From positions 2,666,001-2,730,000 of the forward strand of contig JADJRK010000001.1 in assembly GCA_016712285.1 (NCBI GenBank): 64,000 nt of DNA, read 5' to 3'. The number at the start of each line of letters is the position of its first letter. Position 1 is the stretch's first letter. Shown piece by piece: positions 41,750-50,117 of the stretch. The stretch is from Planctomycetota bacterium. Lineage in GTDB: Bacteria; Planctomycetota; UBA8742; UBA2392. Both the position numbers and the translations under genes were made by a program. The notes under the pieces are model-generated. The model searched no databases and had not been told where the DNA came from. It saw nothing but the letters and a program-made list of their open reading frames with translations.

Positions 41750-44584
41750 ATGTACGTCAATCTCTTCAGGCGGGGTTTGGACCTAACGATTCTGGCGGGG
41801 CTGTTTGCGGTTGCGCTGGGCGCGCAGGCGCCGGCACCCTTCCTCATTTCCGGATCGGCCACCGCCAACCAGACCGGCAACGCCGCGGCCCTTGGCATCA
41901 GTTCCGCAACATCCGGGCCCGTGCGCATGGCCAGCGATGACGGCCGATATGTGCTGTTCCATACCACAGCAACCAACGTCATCTCCGGCCAACAGGACAC
42001 CAACGCTGGCTACGACCTGTTTCTGACCGACCGCGTAGCCGGCACCACCGTTCTTGTCAGTCACGTACCCGGCTCAACGACCCAGACCGGCAGCGCGGCC
42101 GCAGGAAGTGCATGCCTCAGCGGCGATGGCGAGTGGGTAGCGTTCGCCACCGCGGCGACCAACATGGTCACCGGCGTCACCGACACCAACGCTCAGCAGG
42201 ACCTGTACCTCTACGAGCGCGCCACTGGCAACATCGCCCTGGTCTCAAGCACCGCTTCCAACCCCAACCAGACCGCCAACCACCGCTCGATCAGCCCGCT
42301 GCTCAGCGCCGACGGCCGCTTTATCGCCTGGAACTCGATGGCGTCCGACCTCGTCACCGGCCAGACCGACACCAACGCCACCAACGACATGTTTGTCTAC
42401 GACCGCGTGCTCGACACCACCAAGCTGGTCAGCCACACAGGCAACCAGACCACCGCGGGCGATGGCGGCTCGTACCGCCACGCTATCAGTGACGACGGCA
42501 GCGTGATCGTGTATGCCTGTGACGCTACCAACCTGATTTCCGGCGTCACCGACAGCAACAGCTTCACCGACCTGATCTGCTACGACATCTCCACTTCGGC
42601 CAACACCCTGATCACCCACCCTGCAGGCCAGCCGAACAACACCGCCACCGGCGCGTGCTACACCGCCGTGGTGAGCGCCGACGGCGCGTACGTGATGTTC
42701 CATCACTACGGCAGCAACCTGGTCACCAGCCAGTCTGACACGAACAACAACTGGGACGTCTTCCTGTGGCAACGCTCAAGCAACACAAACACGCTCGTCA
42801 GCCACGTCCCCAGCTCGAACTCAACGGCAAGCACCACAACGACGGTTAGCGGCCCTCCGTTTCCGCCGCCGCTCTACATCGGCACGCTCAGCGCCGACGG
42901 CCGCTATGCGACGTACATCCATGACGCGACAGACCTCGTCACCGGGCAGAGCGGCAGCGGTCGCAACGTCTTTCTGTTCGATCGCGTGTCGGGCACCAAC
43001 ATCGTGGTAAGCCGCGCGGGCGGCACCACTTCGCAGGGAGTGGGCAATGCGGACATGCCGTGGATCAGCCTGGACGGCGGACTTGTCACCTGGGTCACGA
43101 CCGCGACCAACGTCGTCAGCGGTGCCACCGACACGAACGGCGGGCAGGACGTGTTTCTGTTTCAAGTCGCCACGGGCGCTAACCACCTGGTCTCGCGCAC
43201 CGCAGCCAGCCCATCGACCGCAGCCAATGGCGCCAGCACCCGACCCGGCCTTAGCGGCGACGGCGCGGTGCTGTGGTTCATGAGCCTGGGCACGGACTTC
43301 GGCTTTACCGATACCAACGCAGCCAATGACCTGTTCGGTACACCCATGGGGGCCGTGGTGGACAGCGTAAGCCCGACCACCGGCAGCACCGCGGGTGGAC
43401 TTACCCTGACTGTCACTGGCGTCGGCCTCAGCGGTGTCACAGCAGCGCGACTGGGCGGAGCGGCTGTCACAGCCCTGAACGTGACGTCAGATACGTCGCT
43501 GACATTCACCGCCCCGGCGCATGCCGCAGGCGTCGTGGACCTTGAACTTGACACGGCATTCACCACCGTGACCGCTGGCAGCGCGTTCACCTATGTTGCG
43601 CCGCCGGTGCTGACCGGCGCGAACCCGTCAACCGGGCTGACCACGGGTGGCACGGCGGTCACCCTGACCGGCACCGGCTTTACAGGCGCCACCAGCGTGA
43701 CGTTTGGCGGCACCAGCGCAACCTTCACCGTCGTCAGCGACACCACCATTGACTGCACCACGCCAGCGCATGCAGCCGGCGCGGTCTCGGTCATTGTCAC
43801 GAACCCGGTCGGTGCCAATGGCGCGAACACGGCGTTCACGTACACGGTGCCCGCTCCTACGGTCAGCGGTGTCTCGCCCCCAAGCGGCGATGTCGCCGGC
43901 GGCTACACCGTCACGATCACGGGTACCAACTTCGTCGGCGTCACGGGCGTCACCTTCGGCGGCACTGCGGCAACAAACGTCGTGGCCGGCAGCGCTACGA
44001 GCCTGACCTGCACGGCGCCGTCCCACGCGGCTGGCAGCGTTTCGGTCGAAGTTACAACGGCAACGGGCACGAATGCACCCAACACACTGTTCACCTATTT
44101 CGTGCCGGCTTCTCCACCGGCCATTGAGATCACGCGCAACAGTCTGACGATTCCTAACGGCGGGGCCGACACTGCCACTGGCGCGCAAGCCGGTTCAGGC
44201 TTGGCGCTGAACTACGTGATCGCCAATCTGGGCGGCCTTGACCTTGTGCTCAGCGGGCCCGTGGCGTCGGCGAACGAGGTCAATTGCATGGTCAGTATCA
44301 CACAGCCATCGACGACGATTGGCGGCGGCAACTCCACGCCGCTGGTCGTGACGGTCACCCCCGCGGCGTCCGGCGCGTTCAGCTTCGAGCTTGCGGTCGC
44401 CAGCAACGACACGACCAACAGCCCTTTCGACTGGACTGTCAGCGGCACGGCGGCACCAGCTTCGACAAGTGGCGGCGGGTCCGACAAGGGCGCGGATGGC
44501 GGCGGATGTATCGCGGCGGGCGGGTCGGCGTGGGTGTTGGCGTGGCTGTTGCCCGCGGCACTGCTACGCAGAAGGCGGCGTTGA
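41750..44584 (+). CDS. Secreted PD40-propeller / triple TIG surface protein
   Basis: 944 residues from ATG 41750 with GGAGG upstream. A signal peptide ends at LGAQA. Residues ~25-530 hold repeated blades beginning SADGRYVxF-like (DDGRYVLFHTTATNVISG, SADGRFIAWNSMASDLVTG, SADGRYATYIHDATDLVTG), i.e. a WD40/PD40-like propeller; each blade contains (T)D-T-N-x-x-x-D. Then come three IPT/TIG domains (~535-785; PTTGSTAGGLTLTVTG, PSTGLTTGGTAVTLTG, PPSGDVAGGYTVTITG) and an Ig-like 'choice-of-anchor' module. The tail GGGSDKGADGGGCIAAGG plus transmembrane helix plus RRRRR is MYXO-CTERM-like. Likely an outer-surface adhesive protein. Confidence 0.75.
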   Translation: MYVNLFRRGLDLTILAGLFAVALGAQAPAPFLISGSATANQTGNAAALGISSATSGPVRMASDDGRYVLFHTTATNVISGQQDTNAGYDLFLTDRVAGTTVLVSHVPGSTTQTGSAAAGSACLSGDGEWVAFATAATNMVTGVTDTNAQQDLYLYERATGNIALVSSTASNPNQTANHRSISPLLSADGRFIAWNSMASDLVTGQTDTNATNDMFVYDRVLDTTKLVSHTGNQTTAGDGGSYRHAISDDGSVIVYACDATNLISGVTDSNSFTDLICYDISTSANTLITHPAGQPNNTATGACYTAVVSADGAYVMFHHYGSNLVTSQSDTNNNWDVFLWQRSSNTNTLVSHVPSSNSTASTTTTVSGPPFPPPLYIGTLSADGRYATYIHDATDLVTGQSGSGRNVFLFDRVSGTNIVVSRAGGTTSQGVGNADMPWISLDGGLVTWVTTATNVVSGATDTNGGQDVFLFQVATGANHLVSRTAASPSTAANGASTRPGLSGDGAVLWFMSLGTDFGFTDTNAANDLFGTPMGAVVDSVSPTTGSTAGGLTLTVTGVGLSGVTAARLGGAAVTALNVTSDTSLTFTAPAHAAGVVDLELDTAFTTVTAGSAFTYVAPPVLTGANPSTGLTTGGTAVTLTGTGFTGATSVTFGGTSATFTVVSDTTIDCTTPAHAAGAVSVIVTNPVGANGANTAFTYTVPAPTVSGVSPPSGDVAGGYTVTITGTNFVGVTGVTFGGTAATNVVAGSATSLTCTAPSHAAGSVSVEVTTATGTNAPNTLFTYFVPASPPAIEITRNSLTIPNGGADTATGAQAGSGLALNYVIANLGGLDLVLSGPVASANEVNCMVSITQPSTTIGGGNSTPLVVTVTPAASGAFSFELAVASNDTTNSPFDWTVSGTAAPASTSGGGSDKGADGGGCIAAGGSAWVLAWLLPAALLRRRRR

Positions 44585-44665
44585 TCGCCGGTCGCCGGAT
44601 TGTGCGGCCCGTGGCTGGCGTTAGGATCACGCCTCCACGGGCCGTGGATGTTTGGGGACTTCGCG

Positions 44666-45859
44666 ATGACTGCGACCGCCGCACCGCTATTGAGCAGTGA
44701 AGAAATTCAGCGCTATGCGCGCCACCTGATCCTGCCTGAATTCGGCAAAGCCGGGCAGGAGAAGCTCAAGCGTTCCAGCGTGCTGTGCGTGGGCGCCGGC
44801 GGCCTGGGCTCGCCGCTGGCGATGTATCTTGCGGCGGCTGGCGTCGGCCGCATCGGCATCGTTGACTTTGACGTTGTCGATGTCAGCAACCTGCAACGCC
44901 AGATCATCCACGGGCAGGGCACCGTCGGCGTTCGCAAGGTGGTCAGCGCCAAGAACCGCATCAAAGACCTGAACCCGAACGTGGACGTCGTGATCCATGA
45001 AGTCGCGCTGTCCAGCATCAACGCCCGCCAGATCGTGCGCGACTATGACGTGGTCGCCGACGGCACGGACAACTTTCCAACGCGCTACCTGGTCAACGAC
45101 GCGTGCGTGCTCGAGGGCAAGCCCAACAGCTACGCCAGCATCTTCCGGTTTGACGGTCAGGCCACCGTGTTCGGCTTGCCGGGCGGGCCTTGCTACCGCT
45201 GCCTGTACCCTGACCCGCCGCCGCCGGGCATGGTGCCGAGCTGCGCCGAGGGCGGCGTGCTGGGCGTGCTGCCGGGGATTGTCGGCTGCATCCAGGCGCT
45301 GGAGACAATCAAGGTCCTGACAGGCATCGGCGAGCCGCTGAAGGGCCGGCTGATGGTGTTCGACGCCCTGGGCATGAAGTTTCGCGAGCTGAAAATCCGC
45401 CAGGACCCGGAATGCCCGATTTGCGGCAAGAACCGCACGATTCACGAGTTGATTGACTATCACCAGTTCTGCGGCGTGCCCAACGACGAAGAAGCCGCCA
45501 AGGCGCGTGACGCGCAGGAGAAAGCAGCCGTGCGACCCGACGAAATCACGCCCGCGCAACTCAAGGCCCGCATGGACGCGGGCGACAAGCCGTTTCTTGT
45601 CGACGTGCGCAACGCCAACGAGCTGGACATCTGCAAGCTGCCTTACGACGCATGGATCCCACTGCCCGAGTTCGGCCAGCGCTGGGAAGAGTTGCTGGAC
45701 CACAAAGACCAGGAAATTGTCTTTTACTGACGCAGCGGTGGCCGGTCTGGTCAGACCGTGCGATTCTTGCAGGAGCAGGGCTTCACCAACGTCAAGAACA
45801 TGATCGGCGGCATGCTGCGCTGGAGCGACGAAGTAGACCCCACCAGCGCCAAATACTAG
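44666..45859 (+). CDS. moeB: Selenocysteine-containing MoeB/ThiF-rhodanese protein (UGA at codon 355)
   Basis: 397 residues from ATG 44666 (GGGGAC upstream) to TAG 45857-45859, reading through TGA at 45728-45730. The E1-like domain (~1-250) has the ATP loop GAGGLGSPLA (~46-55) and NLQRQ, plus two zinc Cys pairs, CYRC and CPIC. Residues ~285-397 are a rhodanese: FLVDVRNANELDICKLP, then IVFY-U-RSGGRS, then QGFTNVKNMIGGMLRW. The UGA falls exactly at the catalytic persulfide cysteine of the YCRSGGRS loop. Without readthrough the enzyme would lose its active site and last 43 residues, which are conserved-looking and in frame. A GGUC-capped SECIS hairpin follows. Role: adenylation and sulfur transfer to a ThiS/MoaD-like carrier. 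The stop overlaps the convergent gene by CTAG. Confidence 0.9.
45728..45758 (+). promoter_or_regulatory. Bacterial SECIS element in the MoeB-rhodanese mRNA
   Basis: The UGA (45728-45730) is followed by 12 bases and then a perfect 6-bp stem CGGUCU / AGACCG (45743-45748 and 45753-45758) with a GGUC tetraloop. A GGUC apical loop about 18 nt past the UGA is the same loop core as in the E. coli formate dehydrogenase SECIS bound by SelB. Confidence 0.75.
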
Positions 45860-46821
45860 CGCGCGTGGACCTTGGCGGGCCGGCTTCGCGCCGGCCTGCT
45901 TCGTTTCGCACCCGAGAGACGCAGCGACACCACCGCACCCGCAAGCGCCAGTACCATCGCCCACGATGGTGATTGCGTCGGCGCGGTGCTGCATTCGGTC
46001 TTGGTGCCGCCCTGGTTGTCGCTGGTGCCTACGCGGCGCACGCTGATGCCGCTGGGCGCGTTGATGGCCCAGGCCGCGCTGCCGTTCTGGCCCGCAAACG
46101 CCTTGCTGTTCACACGAATGTAGACCTTGCCGCTGTGGGTCAGCGGCACTGCGGTCACGTCGCCGGCGGTCGGGTTCGTGAACGTCGCAAGTGACATCGC
46201 CGAGCCGTTGGTGGTGTCGAACAGCTCAATGCGCTCAATGCCCGTGCCCACGCCCTCGAAGCGCAGGAACACGGTCTGCGGCGAATCACCGAAATCAAGC
46301 TCAAGGCCCACCGGCACAATGGACCCCGCGGGCACCGTGCCGTCCCAGAACGCGAAACGCTTGACCGCCGTCTTCAAGCCGCTGGCCCCGAGAATGATCT
46401 GGTCCTGCATCACAAAGTCGATCAAGCCGGCGTTGCTTGTAAGCCCGCCCGAAAAGTCCGACGCGGTGCTGCCCTGGGCGGTTTCGATCTCCACGGCAAA
46501 CTCGCGCACGCCGCTGTAACTGCCGCTGAGGGCAGCGTTGGCTGTGCCCGGGCCAAGCACGACGGCCTCGTCGACAGAAGTCGGACTTGGCACCGCGCTG
46601 GAAGCCAAGCCATCGAGGTCGATCAGCCGCACGATCAAGCCGCTGGCTGCATTGGTGGTCAAGCCGCAAGCCAGCGTCCAGCTTGTGCTGCCCGGGCCGA
46701 AGTCAATTTCATACAGCAGGGTCAGGCGACGATCGCCGGGCACCGAACCGTTCAGGCTCTCGGTGTCCTGCGCAGCCAGAGGCGCCGCAAGAATCAACAG
46801 CAGTACAAGCACTCGCGGCAT
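45856..46821 (-). CDS. Secreted beta-rich protein with tripartite C-terminal tail (paralogue of 39113-40075)
   Basis: 321 residues from ATG 46821 with GGGG upstream. A signal peptide ends near PLAAQ. The body shares pattern with 39113-40075 (FGPGSTSWTL; LSGSYSGVREFAVEIETAQG). The tail has Cys in GGTKTECSTAPT, then hydrophobic WAMVLALAGAVVSL and basic RLSGAKRSRPARSRP. It is therefore a second member of one exported, probably surface-anchored family of unknown function. It overlaps the selenoprotein gene's stop by the palindrome CTAG. Confidence 0.6.
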   Translation of the reverse strand: MPRVLVLLLILAAPLAAQDTESLNGSVPGDRRLTLLYEIDFGPGSTSWTLACGLTTNAASGLIVRLIDLDGLASSAVPSPTSVDEAVVLGPGTANAALSGSYSGVREFAVEIETAQGSTASDFSGGLTSNAGLIDFVMQDQIILGASGLKTAVKRFAFWDGTVPAGSIVPVGLELDFGDSPQTVFLRFEGVGTGIERIELFDTTNGSAMSLATFTNPTAGDVTAVPLTHSGKVYIRVNSKAFAGQNGSAAWAINAPSGISVRRVGTSDNQGGTKTECSTAPTQSPSWAMVLALAGAVVSLRLSGAKRSRPARSRPAKVHAR

Positions 46822-46905
46822 GTTCACCCCACTGTTCAACGCAGTGAGAACGCCGGGGTTGGCGCGAACCATCCCTTGACCTGCGGTGCCGCGCGGATAC
46901 TGTGG

Positions 46906-46987
46906 TTGTGGGCGCGGCGAGAGGCCGTGAACCTGGTCAGGTCCGAAAGGAAGCAGCCATAGCGAACCCCCTCGGGTGCGCCCACCT
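46906..46987 (+). ncRNA. ffs: Signal recognition particle RNA (4.5S type)
   Basis: The conserved SRP core is intact: GAACCTGGTCAGGTCC, a GAAA tetraloop (usually GGAA), then GGAAGCAGCCA and the asymmetric-loop TAGCGA. The ends pair as GTGGGCGC (46908-46915) with GCGCCCAC (46978-46985), giving an ~80-nt short form without an Alu domain. It binds Ffh to target membrane and secreted proteins. A hairpin terminator follows directly. It is expressed from the divergent side of the 45856-46821 gene. Confidence 0.93.
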
Positions 46988-46992
46988 AACTC

Positions 46993-47020
46993 AAGCGGAC
47001 GGCGATTGCCGTCCGCTTTG
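46993..47020 (+). terminator. Terminator of the SRP RNA gene
   Basis: An 11-bp perfect stem, AAGCGGACGGC / GCCGTCCGCTT, with a GATT loop and a short T-run follows the RNA by a few bases. Confidence 0.7.
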
Positions 47021-47042
47021 CATTGCCACGCTGGTGCAAACC

Positions 47043-47804
47043 CTATTTGCGTTCAAGCGAGATTGTGCCGACTGCCACGGAAGCCGTGATCAGCCCAGGC
47101 CCCTGGCCCAGCGCACCCTTCGCGCGGCTGCCGACCAGTGTCGTGTTCAGCGGCACCAGGTGAATGTCGTTGCTCAACTTCACGCCGCCCATCGCGCTCT
47201 TGAAGTCGATCTGCCCGATGTAGGTCACCGGCAGGTGCAGGTGGATGTTGCCGGTGGCGGCTTTGAAGTTGCCGCTTTCGAGCATGGCCGAGCCCGCCGT
47301 CAGCGTGAGATTGCCCGCGCCAATGTGGCCTTCGACGCGGCCTTCAAGGCGATGGGTCGAGATAGTTGCCTTGCCAGTGCCGGCACGGAAGTGGCTGTTA
47401 CCGGCGATGCGTTCTGCTTCAACGTTGATGACGCCAACGCCGGTGCGCAGGTTGTGCTCGCCGCTCAAGCCCCTCACGTCGATGCCGCCGACGGCAACCT
47501 TGACCTTCACGTTGATGGCCATGGGCACGCGGACTTCGTAACTGACGCGGCGCGCGCCGATTGCTGCATCTGACGCACGAATCCTCATGCAGCCGTCGCC
47601 CTGGGTAATCTCGACGTCGCGGTCGCTCACGGGTGCCGCATCGCGGCTTGCCTTGAAGCGGGCAACGACCTCGACGATACCGGGACGGCCGGCTTCGACT
47701 TTGACGTCGCCGATGCCATTTTCGATGACGATGCACTCAACGCCGGGCTCAATGCCGACCACGCGCGTGACAGTGCCGATCTCTGTGTTGTTCAAGAACA
47801 TCAT
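47043..47804 (-). CDS. DUF4097-like beta-helix protein
   Basis: 253 residues with GGAGG five bases before ATG 47804 (a second ATG follows directly). The sequence is made of short repeated strands such as INVKVKVAVGGIDVRGLSG, GVGVINVEAERIAG and GNLTLTAGSAML, the ladder typical of DUF4097 / putative adhesin proteins. No signal peptide or membrane segment is seen, so it may be cytoplasmic or a peripheral component. Function of this family is not known. The 3' end lies just beyond the SRP terminator in convergent orientation. Confidence 0.65.
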   Translation of the reverse strand: MMFLNNTEIGTVTRVVGIEPGVECIVIENGIGDVKVEAGRPGIVEVVARFKASRDAAPVSDRDVEITQGDGCMRIRASDAAIGARRVSYEVRVPMAINVKVKVAVGGIDVRGLSGEHNLRTGVGVINVEAERIAGNSHFRAGTGKATISTHRLEGRVEGHIGAGNLTLTAGSAMLESGNFKAATGNIHLHLPVTYIGQIDFKSAMGGVKLSNDIHLVPLNTTLVGSRAKGALGQGPGLITASVAVGTISLERK

Positions 47805-47850
47805 AGTGGCCTCCGGTGATGATTACGGGACTGCCAGCCGCGATTTCAGT

Positions 47851-48324
47851 ATGATTGCGCGGATGAAGCCGCGTGCCGAAGACCTGCCGGACGACAACAC
47901 CGTGGGCGACCCCGTCGAGGGCGAGCGGAAGCTACAGCAATGGCTAAGTGCGGCCAACAGCTTCGAGAACTACATCGGCATGATCCCCCGCAGCGCGCCC
48001 TACGTTCCCCCCGAACAGCGCCCTCCGGCTGACTTGAAGCCAGTCCGCATCGTACTGGACGTACGGGGAAAACAACTTTGGACGGCCATTTGCGTCGCAG
48101 GCGCCGCGTTCGGCCTTGTCGGCGCGTACTTTCATGGCGCTGATCTGTCGCGGAGTCCAGATGACGAGGCACCTGGCATGCAGTTGATTCGGCTGGCGTT
48201 TGGTGGCCTGCTCGGGATACTCGCTGCTGCGGTTCCGGGATTCTTTGTTGCACTGATGTTCACGAGAAAGCGGTCTGAAAGAACAGACGATGACGCCGGA
48301 AGAGATCGTTCAGAAGCAACTTGA
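47851..48324 (+). CDS. Small hypothetical membrane protein
   Basis: About 157 residues if started at ATG 47851 (ATG 47863 is an alternative; neither has a strong ribosome site). A hydrophilic N-terminal half with Pro-rich PYVPPEQRPP is followed by two hydrophobic helices (~85-103 and ~118-142) and a charged tail. Family not recognised. It overlaps the following SnoaL-like gene by 35 bp and so is probably co-transcribed with it. Confidence 0.5.
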   Translation: MIARMKPRAEDLPDDNTVGDPVEGERKLQQWLSAANSFENYIGMIPRSAPYVPPEQRPPADLKPVRIVLDVRGKQLWTAICVAGAAFGLVGAYFHGADLSRSPDDEAPGMQLIRLAFGGLLGILAAAVPGFFVALMFTRKRSERTDDDAGRDRSEAT

Positions 48325-48624
48325 GGCTTACAACGCCTGCGACATTGACGCGTTCGCGGCCACGTACACCGACGACATACAGGTCGTCGATGGCGAGGGC
48401 AAAGTGCGCTGCGAAGGCCTGGCGCAACTGCGCGAGATCTATGGCCCGCTGTTCCGCGACAACCCGAACCAGATGGCGCTGATCACATACCGCATCACCG
48501 CGGGCGACTGGGTGATTGACGATGAAACTGTCCTCGGGCGCAAAGACGGCAACACGCGCCGCGCCGTGGCCATTTACCGCATACGGGACGACAAAATCGC
48601 CCACGTCCGGTTGATCGCGAAAGG

Positions 48625-48628
<4 letters not shown>
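48290..48628 (+). CDS. SnoaL-like (NTF2-fold) protein
   Basis: 112 residues with the NTF2/SnoaL opening EEIVQKQLEAYNACDIDAFAATYTDDIQV, then GLAQLREIYGPLF and a curved strand pair ending YRIRDDKIAHVRLI. This is typical of small cytoplasmic steroid-isomerase-fold proteins. The catalytic Asp/His pairs of defined isomerases cannot be assigned. Its TAG overlaps the stop of the convergent response-regulator gene by CTAG. Confidence 0.75.
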
Positions 48629-50004
<1,376 letters not shown>

Positions 50005-50117
50005 GCCGATTCCGGTGCCATTTGGGCAGGTTGAACGCCGAAAGCACACCCACCATTCCGATGGATTAGCGGGTTTGCCCGGACTGTCAAGATGGCAGCC
50101 ATGGACGCAGCGCGGTA

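Noticed and set aside
45728..45730. True end of the MoeB protein at this TGA
   Set aside because: It would remove the rhodanese catalytic loop and the conserved C-terminal helix, while the following 42 codons encode exactly those elements in frame up to TAG 45857-45859.
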